The notes under the pieces: model-generated | What the model was told of the DNA's origin: nothing | What the model saw: only the letters and a program-made list of their open reading frames with translations | Databases searched by the model: none | Position numbers and translations under genes: made by a program | Source: Rhodobiaceae bacterium | Lineage (GTDB): Bacteria > Pseudomonadota > Alphaproteobacteria > RS24 | Length of the DNA: 40,332 bases | Reading direction: 5' to 3' | Assembly (NCBI GenBank): GCA_002721725.1 | Contig: PBLK01000021.1 | Location: 1 to 40,332 of the forward strand | Shown here: one piece after another, positions 17,850-28,445 of the stretch | Position numbering within the stretch: position 1 is the stretch's first letter | Layout of the letters: each line of letters starts with the position of its first letter

Positions 17850-18165
17850 CGATTACTTCTCCCGAACGTTTGGCGACGCGCGCTTTCGAGCCGTCATCAT
17901 TAATCTTGAACCCAACGCGGCTGGGCTTACCGTCTTTCGGGTCAGCCACGGCCAGATTGGAAACGTGGATTTTGCCTTCGCGATTGATAATGCCGCCCTC
18001 GCTTTGCGCGGTCTGCTTCTGGTGACGCCTCACCATATTCACACCTTGTACCAGAGCACGGTTTTCAGTCGGGAAAACAGCCAGCACCTCGCCGCTTTTG
18101 CCCTTATCGCGACCGGTGGTAACTACCACTTTATCGCCCTTTTTGATTTTCAACTTCACGGCCAT
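17842..18165 (-). CDS. rplX: 50S ribosomal protein L24
   Basis: L24 starts large-subunit assembly. The 107-residue protein has the KOW motif ([20 protein letters not shown]) at its N terminus, then [11 protein letters not shown] and [14 protein letters not shown] at 18165 is preferred over the GTG one codon upstream: GGAGGT lies at good spacing, and the ATG shares one base with the TGA of rplN. Confidence 0.97.
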   Translation of the reverse strand: MAVKLKIKKGDKVVVTTGRDKGKSGEVLAVFPTENRALVQGVNMVRRHQKQTAQSEGGIINREGKIHVSNLAVADPKDGKPSRVGFKINDDGSKARVAKRSGEVIDG

Positions 18166-18533
18166 CACAACACCTCCGGTGCCAGCGACACGATTTTCAT
18201 GTGATTGCTGCTGCGCAACTCACGCGTCACCGGGCCAAAAATACGGGTGCCGATCGGCTCACCCGACTGATTGACCAGAACCGCGGCATTGCGGTCAAAG
18301 CGGATAATACTGCCATCTTGACGGCGAATTTCCTTCGCCGTGCGCACGATAACGGCGCGCATTACATCGCCTTTCTTCACGCGTCCACGCGGAATGGCTT
18401 CTTTCACGGAGACAACAATAGTGTCACCGACAGAAGCGGTTTTCCGCTTGGAACCGCCAAGAACCTTGATGCACTGCACCCGGCGTGCGCCGCTATTATC
18501 GGCAACATCCAGATTGGTTTGCATCTGAATCAT
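18165..18533 (-). CDS. rplN: 50S ribosomal protein L14
   Basis: L14 lies at the subunit interface. The 122-residue protein is textbook: [29 protein letters not shown], the [18 protein letters not shown] block and the C-terminal GPVTRELR. It follows rpsQ by 11 nt and leads into rplX by a one-base stop/start overlap. Confidence 0.98.
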   Translation of the reverse strand: MIQMQTNLDVADNSGARRVQCIKVLGGSKRKTASVGDTIVVSVKEAIPRGRVKKGDVMRAVIVRTAKEIRRQDGSIIRFDRNAAVLVNQSGEPIGTRIFGPVTRELRSSNHMKIVSLAPEVL

Positions 18534-18544
18534 AATAAGACCCC

Positions 18545-18784
18545 TTACTCAGCAGCGCCGGAAATGACTTCCCAGCTCTTCAATTTTGAAATCGGGCGGC
18601 ACTCACGGATTTCCACCATATCGCCAACCTTTACTTCATTGCTCGCATCATGCGCGTGATAGCGCTTTGATTTACGAACCGTTTTCTTCATCACCGGATC
18701 GGTGAAACGGCGTTCAACGGATACAACGACGGTTTTGTCGCCCTTATCACTGACCACTGTGCCTTGCAGAATTCGTTTTGGCAT
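18545..18784 (-). CDS. rpsQ: 30S ribosomal protein S17
   Basis: A 79-residue S17 with [20 protein letters not shown], the [19 protein letters not shown] core and the [19 protein letters not shown]-terminal motif. It lies 20 nt after rpmC. Confidence 0.97.
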   Translation of the reverse strand: MPKRILQGTVVSDKGDKTVVVSVERRFTDPVMKKTVRKSKRYHAHDASNEVKVGDMVEIRECRPISKLKSWEVISGAAE

Positions 18785-18804
18785 TTTCCTACCTCGTCCG
18801 ACTA

Positions 18805-18990
18805 CTAATTGGCCGCGCTTTGCGCTGTTTTCAGACGCGCAATGGTGCGACGCACTTCCCGCATGCGGGCGGTGTTCTCAAGCTGGCCCGAAGCCTGCTG
18901 GAAGCGCAGATTAAGTTGTTCTTTTTTCAGCTTCAAAAGCTCGTCATTGAGCTGATCGACTGTCATATCTTTGATTTCAGACATTTTCAT
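18805..18990 (-). CDS. rpmC: 50S ribosomal protein L29
   Basis: A 61-residue L29 made of two antiparallel helices, with [20 protein letters not shown] and the [13 protein letters not shown]-terminal motif. L29 forms part of the docking site for SRP and trigger factor at the tunnel exit. A second in-frame ATG lies two codons inside; the first is kept because AGGTG precedes it. Confidence 0.95.
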   Translation of the reverse strand: MKMSEIKDMTVDQLNDELLKLKKEQLNLRFQQASGQLENTARMREVRRTIARLKTAQSAAN

Positions 18991-18998
18991 CGTGACAC

Positions 18999-19418
18999 CT
19001 ATTGCCCTTCACCGGGACGCGAGACAATACGCGTATTGACCGGCAATTTGGCTGCCGCCAGTTTCAAGGCTTCATGCGCGACGTCTGACGGAACGCCATC
19101 AACTTCAAACATGATGCGGCCAGGCTTAACGCGGCACGCCCAATATTCAGGCGAGCCCTTACCCTTACCCATACGCACTTCGGTCGGTTTCTTTGAGACC
19201 GGCACATCAGGAAACACACGGATCCACACACGACCGGCACGCTTCATGTGACGGGTGATGACACGGCGTGCAGCCTCGATTTGGCGCGCCGTAATACGCT
19301 CCGGCGAGGTCGCTTTCAGGCCGTAAGAGCCGAAAGTCAGCGATGTGCCGCCTTTGGCATTGCCGCGAATACGACCCTTATGCGCCTTGCGGAATTTAGT
19401 TCGTTTCGGTTGCAACAT
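18999..19418 (-). CDS. rplP: 50S ribosomal protein L16
   Basis: L16 helps place the A-site tRNA. The 139-residue protein has [16 protein letters not shown], the [20 protein letters not shown] block and [18 protein letters not shown]. It lies 3 nt after rpsC and 8 nt before rpmC. Confidence 0.98.
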   Translation of the reverse strand: MLQPKRTKFRKAHKGRIRGNAKGGTSLTFGSYGLKATSPERITARQIEAARRVITRHMKRAGRVWIRVFPDVPVSKKPTEVRMGKGKGSPEYWACRVKPGRIMFEVDGVPSDVAHEALKLAAAKLPVNTRIVSRPGEGQ

Positions 19419-19421
19419 GGT

Positions 19422-20138
19422 CTATTTCTCCGCTCCCGGTGCGCCTTGTGAGCGTTGCGGGCGATTGCTGTCGCCCTGCTCATCACGACGATCGCGCGCC
19501 ATCGGGTCATGCTCCATAATCTCGCCTTTGAAAATCCAGATTTTGACGCCGCAAATACCGTAAGCAGTCATGGCTTCGGCCTCGCCATAATCAATATCGG
19601 CGCGCAGCGTATGCAGCGGCACACGGCCCTCGCGATACCATTCGGTTCGGGCAATTTCAGCACCACCGAGACGGCCACCGCAATTGATACGAATGCCCAA
19701 CGCACCCAAGCGCATAGCTGATTGCACGGCGCGCTTCATGGCGCGACGAAAACCGACACGGCGCTCAAGCTGTTGGGCGACGCTTTCGGCAACCAGTTGC
19801 GCGTCAATCTCGGGCTTGCGCACTTCAACAATGTTCAGCACCACTTCGCTATCGGTCATTTTGCCAATGCGCTGTTTCAGCTTCTCAATGTCAGCACCTT
19901 TTTTACCGATAATGACACCGGGGCGGGCCGAGTGAATGGTGACGCGGCATTTTTTATGCGGGCGCTCAATGACCACGCGCGAGATACCCGCTTGACGCAG
20001 GTCTTTGAACAGCATGGTACGGATTTTCAAATCTTCATGCAGCAGATTGGCGTATTCGCCCTTATCTGCATACCAGCGTGACTCCCAAGTGCGGTTGACG
20101 CCCAAGCGCATGCCAATCGGATTAACCTTCTGTCCCAT
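19422..20138 (-). CDS. rpsC: 30S ribosomal protein S3
   Basis: S3 lies at the mRNA entry tunnel. The 238-residue protein has [13 protein letters not shown], the KH domain with [16 protein letters not shown], and the C-terminal domain ([39 protein letters not shown]). The last 25 residues are polar and probably disordered, as is common. Its start shares one base with the rplV stop. Confidence 0.98.
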   Translation of the reverse strand: MGQKVNPIGMRLGVNRTWESRWYADKGEYANLLHEDLKIRTMLFKDLRQAGISRVVIERPHKKCRVTIHSARPGVIIGKKGADIEKLKQRIGKMTDSEVVLNIVEVRKPEIDAQLVAESVAQQLERRVGFRRAMKRAVQSAMRLGALGIRINCGGRLGGAEIARTEWYREGRVPLHTLRADIDYGEAEAMTAYGICGVKIWIFKGEIMEHDPMARDRRDEQGDSNRPQRSQGAPGAEK

Positions 20139-20518
20139 TACGCTTTCTCCTCGACTTCACGCACCACAATGGTGAGCTGGCTGAAAGGCTTTAAAATGCG
20201 CGCCGCGCGGCCCTTTGCACGGGCGCGAAAACGCTTCATAACCAAATTTTTGCCGACATAGGCTTCTGAGACGATGAGGCTGTCCACATCCAGATTGTGA
20301 TTGTTCTCGGCATTGGCGATAGCGCTTTGCAGCACTTTTTTCACGTCAACGGCGACGCGACGACGCGAAAAGGTCAAATCATTAAGTGCCTGCTCAGCTT
20401 TCTTGCCGCGAATAAGCTGCGCGACAAGATTGAGCTTTTGCGGGCTGGTGCGGATCATGCGACCGACCGCTTTGGCTTCATTATCCGGCAATTGCCGCTG
20501 TAGCGATGCTTTGCCCAT
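20138..20518 (-). CDS. rplV: 50S ribosomal protein L22
   Basis: L22 reaches into the exit tunnel through its beta hairpin. The 126-residue protein has [38 protein letters not shown] and [18 protein letters not shown], the loop region where macrolide-resistance changes occur in other bacteria. No deletion is seen in that loop. Confidence 0.98.
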   Translation of the reverse strand: MGKASLQRQLPDNEAKAVGRMIRTSPQKLNLVAQLIRGKKAEQALNDLTFSRRRVAVDVKKVLQSAIANAENNHNLDVDSLIVSEAYVGKNLVMKRFRARAKGRAARILKPFSQLTIVVREVEEKA

Positions 20519-20520
20519 TA

Positions 20521-20802
20521 TTAACCTCTTTTCGCCTTCTTATCGGCTGCGTGACCGTAATAGGTGCGGGTCGGCGCGAACTCGCCAAACTTATGCCCAA
20601 CCATATCTTCGGTCACGGAAACCGGAATATGCTTTTGCCCGTTATGAACACCAAAAGTCAGACCGACAAACTGCGGCAGGATCGTCGAACGACGGCTCCA
20701 AATTTTAATGACTTCATTGGTGCGTCCGCTCTCGCGCACGGCTTCTGCCTTTTTCAGCAAATAACCGTCTACAAACGGACCTTTCCAGACTGAACGTGTC
20801 AT
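20521..20802 (-). CDS. rpsS: 30S ribosomal protein S19
   Basis: A 93-residue S19 with [18 protein letters not shown], the TWSRRSTI-like [14 protein letters not shown] block, and [19 protein letters not shown] followed by [12 protein letters not shown]. It lies 13 nt after rplB and 2 nt before rplV. Confidence 0.98.
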   Translation of the reverse strand: MTRSVWKGPFVDGYLLKKAEAVRESGRTNEVIKIWSRRSTILPQFVGLTFGVHNGQKHIPVSVTEDMVGHKFGEFAPTRTYYGHAADKKAKRG

Positions 20803-20815
20803 CTTACCAACACTC

Positions 20816-21652
20816 CTAACGTTTCTTCTTCAGATGGCGGCTGCGAAGAATATATTTGTCCGTCGCCTTGTTTGACCGCGTTCGGCGACCTTTGGTCGGC
20901 TTTCCCCAAGGCGTCACCGGATGGCGACCGCCTGAGGTTTTGCCTTCGCCGCCACCATGCGGGTGATCGACCGGGTTCATAGCAACACCACGAACCGACG
21001 GACGCTTGCCCAACCAGCGGCTGCGACCGGCTTTCGCCAATTTAATGTTTGATTGGTCGGGGTTTGATACCGCACCAATGGTGGCCATGCACGTGCCCAA
21101 AACCAAGCGTTGTTCGCCAGATGTCAGGCGAATGATGGCGTAACCGGAATCACGACCGACAAGCTGAGCAAATGTTCCGGCTGAACGGGCAATTTGCGCG
21201 CCTTTACCCGGCTTCAACTCAATATTGTGAATAATCGTACCAATCGGAATCGATTTCAGCGGCATGGCATTGCCCGGCTTTACGTCGACGCTTTCACCGG
21301 CAATCACCTTGTCACCGGCAGCCAAGCGCTGCGGCGCGATAATGTAAGCCTGCTCACCATCCGTATAGGTAATCAGCGCAATGAAGGCCGAGCGATTCGG
21401 ATCATATTCAAGACGCTCAACCGTCGCTTCCATATCGAATTTTTGACGTTTGAAATCAATTATACGATAGCTGCGTTTGTGACCACCGCCACGGCGACGT
21501 GCAGTAATACGACCGGCATTATTGCGCCCGCCCGTTTTGGTCAGACCTTCGGTCAGCTTCTTGACCGGCTTGCCGCTATACAGCGCCGAACGGTCAACCT
21601 GAACCAGGCCGCGCTGGCCCGGGGTGATCGGTTTATATGTCTTAAGTGCCAT
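20816..21652 (-). CDS. rplB: 50S ribosomal protein L2
   Basis: L2 supports the peptidyl-transferase centre. The 278-residue protein begins [20 protein letters not shown]. It has [18 protein letters not shown]-like [18 protein letters not shown] and the invariant C-terminal [20 protein letters not shown] containing the essential His of that loop. It lies 13 nt after rplW. Confidence 0.98.
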   Translation of the reverse strand: MALKTYKPITPGQRGLVQVDRSALYSGKPVKKLTEGLTKTGGRNNAGRITARRRGGGHKRSYRIIDFKRQKFDMEATVERLEYDPNRSAFIALITYTDGEQAYIIAPQRLAAGDKVIAGESVDVKPGNAMPLKSIPIGTIIHNIELKPGKGAQIARSAGTFAQLVGRDSGYAIIRLTSGEQRLVLGTCMATIGAVSNPDQSNIKLAKAGRSRWLGKRPSVRGVAMNPVDHPHGGGEGKTSGGRHPVTPWGKPTKGRRTRSNKATDKYILRSRHLKKKR

Positions 21653-21665
21653 TCTACCTTACCCC

Positions 21666-21959
21666 TTACAGACCCGTCGTCACATCAATGCTATGACCAT
21701 CTTCGAGTGTTACGATGGCTTTCTTTTCATCATTTTGCTTGCCGGCAACCCCACGGAAACGCTTGGTTTTACCCTTGCGCACCAGCGTGTTAACGGCTTT
21801 CACTTTCACATCAAACAAAGCTTCAACAGCCTCTTTGATAATCGTCTTATTGGCATCCGACGCCACTCTGAAAACAACTTGATTGTTTTCAGAGGCAATC
21901 GTCGATTTCTCGGTAATCACCGGCTTGCGGATAACGTCGTAATAGGCTTCGCGGCTCAT
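21666..21959 (-). CDS. rplW: 50S ribosomal protein L23
   Basis: L23 at the tunnel exit docks trigger factor and SRP. The 97-residue protein has [18 protein letters not shown], the [20 protein letters not shown] block and [20 protein letters not shown]. Its ATG overlaps the rplD stop by 4 bp. Confidence 0.97.
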   Translation of the reverse strand: MSREAYYDVIRKPVITEKSTIASENNQVVFRVASDANKTIIKEAVEALFDVKVKAVNTLVRKGKTKRFRGVAGKQNDEKKAIVTLEDGHSIDVTTGL

Positions 21960-22576
21960 TTGAAACGCTCCTTCAGGCTATCAAGAGCCGCTTTAGTCAA
22001 AACCAATTTATCACGGCGCAAAATGTCATATACGTTAATGCCTTGCGCGGGCAGGACATCAATATGGGCGATGTTGCGGGCGGCGCGAGCGAAATTACCG
22101 TCCACTTCCGCACCGTCAATCACCAGCGCATTATCAATGCCCAGCTTGTTCAGCTGCTTTTTCAAACCAGCAGTCTTGCCGTCTTTCGACTTAGCATCGG
22201 CCAATACCACCAATGACTCATCGGCTTGTTTGCTCGACAGCGCCATTTTAAGCGCTAAAGCACGCACTTTCTTAGGCAGGTCAATGGCATGGCTGCGGAT
22301 AACAGGCCCGTGCGCTTTGCCACCACCGATAAAGATATTTGACTTGCGGTTACCGTGACGGGCACTGCCGCCGCCTTTTTGACGACCGAATTTCTTCGTG
22401 GTGCCGGTAATTTCACCGCGCGGCTTGGTTTTATGCGTGCCGGCTTGGCGTTTGGCGAGTTGGTAATTGACCATGCGCTGCAAAATATCAGCGCGCGGCT
22501 CGACACCGAATACGGCTTTGTCGAGGGTTACCTCGCCATCGGCCTTCGCATCAAGCGTTTGAACTTGCGCTTTCAT
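21956..22576 (-). CDS. rplD: 50S ribosomal protein L4
   Basis: L4 lines the exit tunnel and in E. coli also represses the S10 operon by acting on its leader. The 206-residue protein has the extended loop with [20 protein letters not shown] and [20 protein letters not shown], and the C-terminal [20 protein letters not shown]. It shares one base with the rplC stop. Confidence 0.97.
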   Translation of the reverse strand: MKAQVQTLDAKADGEVTLDKAVFGVEPRADILQRMVNYQLAKRQAGTHKTKPRGEITGTTKKFGRQKGGGSARHGNRKSNIFIGGGKAHGPVIRSHAIDLPKKVRALALKMALSSKQADESLVVLADAKSKDGKTAGLKKQLNKLGIDNALVIDGAEVDGNFARAARNIAHIDVLPAQGINVYDILRRDKLVLTKAALDSLKERFK

Positions 22577-23490
22577 TATTCGCCATCCTTCTTGTCTTCA
22601 TCTGCTTCTTCTGAAGCTTCCTCGGCAGGGGTTTCCTCGTCAGTAGGAGCTTCTTCAGCAGGAGCTTCTTCAGTAGGAGCTTCTTCAGTAGGAGCTTCTT
22701 CAGCAGGGCCTTCTTCGGTTGCCGCTTCCTCAGCAGGCGCCGCTTCAACAGCTTCCTCAGCAACCACTTCTTCGGCAAGCACTCCCTCTTCCGCGGCTTC
22801 TTCCGTCGGAGCCGCATCTTCGACCAGACCGGCCGGATAAGGCAGACCTTCAGGCAACGGACGCTTGACCGCATCGCGCAACAAAATCCAGCCGCCTTTG
22901 GCACCGGGCACAGCGCCCTTAACCATCAGCAAACCCCGCGTTACGTCGGTTTTTACCACTTCCAAATTTTGGATGGTCACGCGGCTGTCACCCATGTGAC
23001 CGGCCATTTTTTTGCCTTTAAAGACTTTGCCCGGGTCCTGACATTGGCCGGTTGAGCCATGCGAACGGTGCGAGATTGACACACCGTGCGAGGCGCGTAG
23101 GCCGCCGAAATTATGGCGTTTCATGGCACCGGCAAAACCTTTACCGATAGATACACCGGTCGCATCGACCTTTTGGCCTTCGACAAAATGCGAGGCGACC
23201 AATTCGGCACCGACATCAATCATATTGTCGGCACTGACACGGAACTCAGCGACGCGACGCTTGGGTTCAACTTTGGCTTTGGCGAAATGGCCGCGCATGG
23301 CGCTGCTTGTGCGTTTCACTTTGGCAAAACCTGAACCGAGTTGAACGGCTGAATAGCCGTCTTTCTCTTCCGTGCGCTGGGCAACAACCTGGCACTTGTC
23401 GAGTTTTAGCACAGTGACGGGCACATGTTTACCGGCTTCGGTAAACAGGCGGGTCATGCCGACTTTTTGAACGATTAATCCGGAACGCAT
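22576..23490 (-). CDS. rplC: 50S ribosomal protein L3 with long acidic repeat tail
   Basis: L3 is an assembly initiator whose loop reaches the peptidyl-transferase centre. Residues 1 to about 222 are a normal L3, with [39 protein letters not shown] split around the conserved Gln methylation region, and [13 protein letters not shown]. About 82 more residues follow, almost all Glu, Ala, Pro and Thr, with the pentapeptide EEAPT/A repeated several times and a mixed Lys/Asp end. The total of 304 compares with 209 in E. coli. The tail frame is open and ends directly on the rplD start, so it is coding and not a missed stop. Confidence 0.96.
   Translation of the reverse strand: MRSGLIVQKVGMTRLFTEAGKHVPVTVLKLDKCQVVAQRTEEKDGYSAVQLGSGFAKVKRTSSAMRGHFAKAKVEPKRRVAEFRVSADNMIDVGAELVASHFVEGQKVDATGVSIGKGFAGAMKRHNFGGLRASHGVSISHRSHGSTGQCQDPGKVFKGKKMAGHMGDSRVTIQNLEVVKTDVTRGLLMVKGAVPGAKGGWILLRDAVKRPLPEGLPYPAGLVEDAAPTEEAAEEGVLAEEVVAEEAVEAAPAEEAATEEGPAEEAPTEEAPTEEAPAEEAPTDEETPAEEASEEADEDKKDGE
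22641..22715 (-). repeat. Tandem 15-bp repeat inside rplC ([10 protein letters not shown])
   Basis: Five consecutive 15-bp units lie at 22641-22655, 22656-22670, 22671-22685, 22686-22700 and 22701-22715. The first four differ only at the base that switches Thr and Ala codons; the fifth is more diverged. They encode the acidic tail of L3 and are a likely site of copy-number change by slippage or recombination. Confidence 0.9.
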
Positions 23491-23508
23491 AATGACGTCT
23501 CCCAGCTC

Positions 23509-23820
23509 CTACAGCTTAATTTGCACATCGACACCTGCAGGCAGGTCGAGTTTCATCAAGGCATCAACGGTTTGCGGGGTCGGATCGACAATGTCGAGCA
23601 GTCGTTTATGCGTGCGCATTTCAAACTGATCGCGGCTTTTCTTGTCAATATGCGGCCCACGCAGAACCGTATATTTCTCAATATGTGTCGGAAGCGGAAT
23701 GGGTCCGCGCACATCTGCACCGGTACGTTTGGCCGTGTTCAGAATCTCACGCGCTGAATTATCCAGCACGCGATGGTCAAACGCCTTTAAGCGGATACGA
23801 ATATTTTGTGACTGAACCAT
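23509..23820 (-). CDS. rpsJ: 30S ribosomal protein S10
   Basis: S10 is also NusE, the partner of NusB in antitermination. The 103-residue protein has [35 protein letters not shown] and the [20 protein letters not shown] block. It is the first gene of the S10 block, 58 nt after tuf and just beyond a terminator-like hairpin. Confidence 0.98.
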   Translation of the reverse strand: MVQSQNIRIRLKAFDHRVLDNSAREILNTAKRTGADVRGPIPLPTHIEKYTVLRGPHIDKKSRDQFEMRTHKRLLDIVDPTPQTVDALMKLDLPAGVDVQIKL

Positions 23821-23837
23821 TTTCTATTCCGTTTCCA

Positions 23838-23868
23838 TGCAAAAGAGGCGCGCCCCGCAGGGCACGCC
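23838..23868 (-). terminator. Terminator or attenuator hairpin between tuf and rpsJ
   Basis: On the minus strand GGCGTGCC (complement at 23861-23868) pairs with GGCGCGCC (complement at 23847-23854) over 8 bp, including one G-T wobble, around a 6-nt loop. TCTTTTGC follows. The tail is short of a full T-run, so partial termination or attenuation ahead of the S10 block is more likely than a full stop; no separate S10 promoter was found in the 58-bp gap. Confidence 0.6.
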
Positions 23869-23878
23869 AATTAAAGTC

Positions 23879-25069
23879 CTACTCAATAATAGCTGCGACG
23901 ACGCCGGCTCCGACAGTACGGCCACCTTCACGGATAGCGAAGCGCAGCTTCTCTTCCATAGCGACCGGCACAATCAGTTCGACTTCCATCTCAACATTAT
24001 CACCTGGCATCACCATTTCCGTGCCCGATGGCAGGCTCACAACGCCCGTCACATCAGTGGTACGGAAATAAAACTGCGGACGATAATTGGTAAAGAACGG
24101 CGTATGACGGCCACCCTCTTCCTTCGTCAGAATATAAGCCTCAGCCTTAAACTTGGTGTGCGGGGTAATCGAACCCGGTGCACACAAAACTTGACCGCGT
24201 TCAACTTCTTCTCGCTTCGTACCACGCAGCAAAACACCGACATTGTCACCCGCCTCACCGCTATCAAGCAGCTTGCGGAACATTTCAACGCCCGTGCAAG
24301 TGGTGGTTGCCGTGTCTTTAATGCCGACAATCTCAATATCATCACCAACATTGACGATACCGCGCTCAACACGACCGGTCACAACCGTACCGCGACCCGA
24401 AATAGAGAACACATCTTCAATCGGCATCAAGAAAGGTTGATCTTTGGGACGCTCAGGCTGCGGGATATAAGCATCAACTTCCGTCATCAAAGCCAAAATC
24501 GCTTCTTTACCGATATTGTCGTCACGACCTTCAAGAGCTGCAAGTGCTGAACCCTTAACAATCGGAATATCATCGCCCGGGAACTCATAAGAAGACAAAA
24601 GCTCACGCACTTCCATCTCAACAAGCTCGAGAAGCTCATCATCGTCAACCTGGTCAACTTTGTTCAAGAAAACAACCAGCGCCGGAACACCAACCTGACG
24701 AGCCAACAAGATATGTTCGCGCGTTTGCGGCATCGGGCCATCGGCTGCATTCACAACCAGAATAGCGCCATCCATTTGCGCCGCACCGGTAATCATGTTC
24801 TTCACATAGTCAGCGTGACCAGGGCAATCAACGTGGGCATAGTGACGACCATCCGTCTCATACTCAACGTGGGCCGTCGAAATCGTGATACCACGCTCTT
24901 TTTCTTCAGGTGCCTTATCAATGTCAGAGTAATCTGAAAACTCAGCACCACCGGCCTCAGCCAGAACCTTCGTAATCGCCGCCGTCAACGTCGTCTTGCC
25001 GTGGTCAACGTGACCAATCGTGCCAATGTTGCAGTGCGGCTTAGTCCGCTCAAACTTCTCTTTCGACAT
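23879..25069 (-). CDS. tuf: Elongation factor Tu (copy 1)
   Basis: EF-Tu brings aminoacyl-tRNA to the ribosome as a GTP complex. The 396-residue protein has the P-loop GHVDHGKT (19-26), the switch I RGITI, the DCPGH switch II motif, NKVD and GSAL for guanine recognition, and both C-terminal beta-barrel domains, ending VVAAIIE. It follows fusA by 36 nt in the str block. Its last 83 bp are identical to the partial second copy at the right edge. Confidence 0.99.
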   Translation of the reverse strand: MSKEKFERTKPHCNIGTIGHVDHGKTTLTAAITKVLAEAGGAEFSDYSDIDKAPEEKERGITISTAHVEYETDGRHYAHVDCPGHADYVKNMITGAAQMDGAILVVNAADGPMPQTREHILLARQVGVPALVVFLNKVDQVDDDELLELVEMEVRELLSSYEFPGDDIPIVKGSALAALEGRDDNIGKEAILALMTEVDAYIPQPERPKDQPFLMPIEDVFSISGRGTVVTGRVERGIVNVGDDIEIVGIKDTATTTCTGVEMFRKLLDSGEAGDNVGVLLRGTKREEVERGQVLCAPGSITPHTKFKAEAYILTKEEGGRHTPFFTNYRPQFYFRTTDVTGVVSLPSGTEMVMPGDNVEMEVELIVPVAMEEKLRFAIREGGRTVGAGVVAAIIE

Positions 25070-25105
25070 CTTCGTTCCTCTCCGTCGATTTGCCCAATAG
25101 GGCGA

Positions 25106-27181
25106 TTAAGCCATTTTCGCGATCACTTCGTCAGACACCGCTTGCGGCACCGGCTCATAGTGATCGAATAACATTGAATATTGCGCGCGACCCTGGGTCA
25201 TGGAACGCAATGTATTTACATAGCCGAACATATTGGCCAGCGGCACCATAGCGGTAATAACAGAAGCATTACCGCGTGCTTCCGTGCCGCGCACTTGACC
25301 ACGACGGCTGTTTAAATCGCCGATAACGTCGCCCATATGTTCGTCCGGTGTCACCACTTCAACCTGCATAATCGGCTCAAGCAATTTTGCACCGGCATCT
25401 CGCGATGCTTCACGGAATGCGGCGCGGGCCGCAATTTCAAAGGCCATGACGCTAGAGTCCACGTCGTGGAACGCGCCATCATGCAAGGTTACCCGGAAGT
25501 CAATCATCGGGAAGCCGGCCAGAACGCCGTTTTCGCGCACGCTCTCAATGCCTTTCTCAACGCCCGGAATATATTCCTTCGGAATGGCACCACCGACAAT
25601 TTTGTTTTCAAATTCGTAACCGCCACCCGGCTCCATCGGCTCGATGGTCATTTTCACACGGGCAAACTGACCGGAACCACCCGACTGTTTCTTGTGGGTG
25701 TAGTCAACATCGGTGACTTTGGTGAAAGTTTCACGATAAGCCACTTGCGGCGCACCGACATTGGCTTCCACTTTAAACTCACGCTTCATGCGGTCGACAA
25801 TAATGTCGAGGTGAAGCTCTCCCATACCGGCAATCACCGTCTGGCCGCTTTCTTCGTCCGACTTGACGCGGAATGAAGGGTCTTCTTGCGCCAAACGGCT
25901 CAGCGCCAGACCCATTTTCTCTTGGTCACCTTTAGTTTTCGGCTCAACCGCAACCTCAATAACCGGGTCGGGGAATTCCATGCGCTCAAGAATAACTGGC
26001 GCATCTTGGTCGCACAGCGTGTCACCGGTTGTTGTATCTTTCAAACCGACCAGCGCAACAATGTCACCAGCATAGGCTTCTTTAATCTCTTCGCGCGAAT
26101 TGGCATGCATTTGCAGCATACGACCGATACGCTCGCGCTTGTCTTTCACCGTATTGACCAAAGTCGCACCACTTTCCAGCTTACCGGAATAAATGCGGGC
26201 GAAAGTCAATGAGCCGACAAACGGATCATTAGCGATTTTGAAAGCGAGCATGGAAAGCGGCACATCGTCCGAGCTTTCACGCACCACTTCTTCGTCCGTC
26301 TTGGCGTCGATACCTTGGATGGCTTCAACATCGAGTGGCGACGGCATGTAATCGACAACTGCATCGAGCAGCGGTTGCACACCTTTATTTTTAAAAGCCG
26401 TGCCGTTCAGCACCGGCACAAAATTCTGTTCAATCGTGCCTTTGCGAATAAGACGGATAAGCGTTTCTTCATCGGGCTCATTGCCTTCGAGATAGGCTTC
26501 CATGACATCGTCATCGAGCTCAACAACCGCTTCCACCATTGCCGCGCGATATTCATCGGCTTGGTCTTTCAGCGAGTCGCGAATATCGACATATTCGTAT
26601 TCAGCGCCGAGGTCTTCCGCTTTCCACAGGACCTCTTGCATTTTGACGAGGTCAATCAGACCTTCGTAATTGGATTCAGCGCCAATCGGCAGTTGCAGCA
26701 CCAACGGGTTTGACCCCAAGCGGTCTTTAATCATGTCCACGCAACGGAAAAAGTCGGCACCAATGCGGTCCATTTTATTGACGAAACACATGCGCGGCAC
26801 GGAATATTTATCGGCCTGACGCCATACGGTTTCCGATTGCGGCTCAACACCAGCAACGGAATCAAAAACGGCCACTGCGCCGTCAAGAACCCGCAATGAT
26901 CGTTCAACTTCAATGGTAAAATCCACGTGACCCGGTGTGTCGATAATATTGATACGCTTTTCGCGCCAGAAACAGGTGGTTGCTGCAGAGGTAATGGTAA
27001 TGCCACGCTCTTGCTCTTGCTCCATCCAGTCCATCGTGGCCGCGCCATCATGCACTTCGCCGATTTTATAGCTTACACCTGTGTAGTACAGAATGCGCTC
27101 GGTGGTCGTCGTTTTGCCGGCGTCAATATGCGCCATAATGCCGATGTTACGATAATCTTTGAGGTCAGTAGAGCGTGCCAT
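25106..27181 (-). CDS. fusA: Elongation factor G
   Basis: EF-G drives translocation by GTP hydrolysis. The 691-residue protein has [37 protein letters not shown], and the later domains with [24 protein letters not shown] and the C-terminal [20 protein letters not shown] block. The length is usual. It lies between rpsG (21 nt) and tuf (36 nt). Confidence 0.99.
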   Translation of the reverse strand: MARSTDLKDYRNIGIMAHIDAGKTTTTERILYYTGVSYKIGEVHDGAATMDWMEQEQERGITITSAATTCFWREKRINIIDTPGHVDFTIEVERSLRVLDGAVAVFDSVAGVEPQSETVWRQADKYSVPRMCFVNKMDRIGADFFRCVDMIKDRLGSNPLVLQLPIGAESNYEGLIDLVKMQEVLWKAEDLGAEYEYVDIRDSLKDQADEYRAAMVEAVVELDDDVMEAYLEGNEPDEETLIRLIRKGTIEQNFVPVLNGTAFKNKGVQPLLDAVVDYMPSPLDVEAIQGIDAKTDEEVVRESSDDVPLSMLAFKIANDPFVGSLTFARIYSGKLESGATLVNTVKDKRERIGRMLQMHANSREEIKEAYAGDIVALVGLKDTTTGDTLCDQDAPVILERMEFPDPVIEVAVEPKTKGDQEKMGLALSRLAQEDPSFRVKSDEESGQTVIAGMGELHLDIIVDRMKREFKVEANVGAPQVAYRETFTKVTDVDYTHKKQSGGSGQFARVKMTIEPMEPGGGYEFENKIVGGAIPKEYIPGVEKGIESVRENGVLAGFPMIDFRVTLHDGAFHDVDSSVMAFEIAARAAFREASRDAGAKLLEPIMQVEVVTPDEHMGDVIGDLNSRRGQVRGTEARGNASVITAMVPLANMFGYVNTLRSMTQGRAQYSMLFDHYEPVPQAVSDEVIAKMA

Positions 27182-27202
27182 GGGAAGGGTCCTTAAGAAA
27201 AA

Positions 27203-27673
27203 CTACCAACGGTAATGGGAGAAAGCGCGGTTGGCTTCGGCCATGCGATGCGTGTCTTCGCGCTTCTTCACTGCCGAGCCGCGATTGTTGAGGGCGTCCA
27301 TCAGCTCGCCGGCGAGGCGGTCAACCATCGTGTTTTCACCACGGCCACGGGCGGCTGAAATAAGCCAGCGAATGGCCAGCGCCTGCTTGCGGTCGGGGCG
27401 CACCTCAACCGGCACCTGATAAGTTGCACCACCGACACGGCGCGAACGCACCTCAACGGCCGGCATGATGTTTTCAAGCGCTTCATGAAAAACAGCGACG
27501 GGCTCGCGCGAGAGCTTGCCTTCAATATTGTCAAGTGCGCCGTAAAGAATGCTTTCGGCAGTCGATTTTTTGCCGTGCAGCATTAGCGAATTCATAAACT
27601 TGCTCAGCACCTCGTCGCCGTATTTGGCGTCGGGGATAACTTGGCGTTTTTCTGCGCGGTGACGTCGTGACAT
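27203..27673 (-). CDS. rpsG: 30S ribosomal protein S7
   Basis: S7 organises the 3' major domain of 16S rRNA and in E. coli is the repressor of the str operon. The 156-residue protein has [56 protein letters not shown] and a C-terminal NRAFSHYRW. It lies 11 nt after rpsL. Confidence 0.98.
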   Translation of the reverse strand: MSRRHRAEKRQVIPDAKYGDEVLSKFMNSLMLHGKKSTAESILYGALDNIEGKLSREPVAVFHEALENIMPAVEVRSRRVGGATYQVPVEVRPDRKQALAIRWLISAARGRGENTMVDRLAGELMDALNNRGSAVKKREDTHRMAEANRAFSHYRW

Positions 27674-27684
27674 GAAACAGCTCC

Positions 27685-28056
27685 CTACTTCGGACGCTTG
27701 GCGCCGTACTTGGAACGGCGTTGCTTACGGTCTTTAACGCCCTGTGTATCAAGGACGCCGCGAACAATGTGGTAACGAACACCAGGAAGGTCTTTCACGC
27801 GCCCGCCGCGGATCATGACAACCGAGTGTTCTTGCAAATTGTGCCCCTCACCGGGGATATAGCTGGTGACTTCGAAGCCGTTGGTCAGGCGCACACGGGC
27901 CACTTTACGAAGCGCCGAGTTCGGCTTTTTCGGTGTGGTTGTGTATACGCGGGTGCAAACGCCGCGGCGCTGCGGGCATTGTTCCATTGCCGGCACCTTA
28001 TTGCGTTTCAACACTTTTTTCCGCGGCTTGCGGATAAGCTGGTTAATGGTCGGCAT
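27685..28056 (-). CDS. rpsL: 30S ribosomal protein S12
   Basis: S12 sits at the decoding centre. The frame opens at a TTG upstream, but ATG at 28056 gives the normal 123-residue protein starting [14 protein letters not shown], with GGGAG 8 nt upstream. [38 protein letters not shown] and GVRYHIVRG are present. Lys43 and Lys88, the usual sites of streptomycin-resistance changes, are both wild type. It leads the str block. Confidence 0.98.
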   Translation of the reverse strand: MPTINQLIRKPRKKVLKRNKVPAMEQCPQRRGVCTRVYTTTPKKPNSALRKVARVRLTNGFEVTSYIPGEGHNLQEHSVVMIRGGRVKDLPGVRYHIVRGVLDTQGVKDRKQRRSKYGAKRPK

Positions 28057-28371
28057 ACTGCCTACTCCCAATCTTCAAACATGAACAGGTCAAGCCGAGC
28101 TAAGCCAGATGATATGAGCGGCGAGCTCTTCAAAACCCATTCACCGTCAACTTCGAGAAGTCTCCGGCGCGTTAAGCAGAGGATCCAGCCAAAGCGGGAT
28201 CATGCGTCCAAAATGTTCACTTCAGATCCTCAACAGCGTTTAGGTTTATTGTGACGAGAAAGACCCCGAAACAGCAGAAAACCTACAGTCCTGTCACCAA
28301 AGTATGCGTGTCATAGGCGAATCAAATGCATCGGTCAAGCCCTGATTTGCAAGCTTTTCTCGCGCGCTAAA
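28057..28371 (-). promoter_or_regulatory. Long leader of the str operon with two short ORFs
   Basis: Between the str promoter and rpsL lies a transcribed leader of about 250 nt with no annotated gene. It holds GTG-started ORF 28200-28220 (6 codons, with GAGG 7 nt upstream). That ORF's TGA overlaps the ATG of ORF 28147-28203 (18 codons, starting MIPLWLDP). Nothing else gene-like is seen. Whether these are translated leader peptides or chance frames cannot be decided from sequence. Confidence 0.35.
28310..28338 (-). promoter_or_regulatory. Promoter of the str operon
   Basis: On the minus strand TTGACC (complement at 28333-28338) and TATGAC (complement at 28310-28315) are separated by exactly 17 bp. 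Transcription would start near 28303, about 75 bp past the rpoC terminator. The -10 box is imperfect but the -35 is strong. Confidence 0.65.
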
Positions 28372-28406
28372 GAAAAATGCCGGCTTTCGCAGTGGAAAAC
28401 CGGCAT
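28369..28406 (-). terminator. Intrinsic terminator of the rpoBC operon
   Basis: On the minus strand ATGCCGGTTTTC and GAAAGCCGGCAT (complements at 28395-28406 and 28377-28388) form a 12-bp stem with one wobble pair and a 6-nt loop, followed by TTTTTCTTT. It lies 40 bp past the rpoC stop and is the clearest terminator in the window. Confidence 0.92.
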
Positions 28407-28445
28407 GTAATTCTGTTTAGCAAACTATTTCAATAGCTTATCGGA

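Noticed and set aside
27685-28056. Possible streptomycin-resistance change in S12
   Set aside because: Lys43 and Lys88 are both present, as in sensitive strains.
27721-28254. Plus-strand ORF of 177 residues antisense to rpsL and its leader
   Set aside because: It is the shadow of rpsL in another frame, lacks motifs and covers the str leader by chance.
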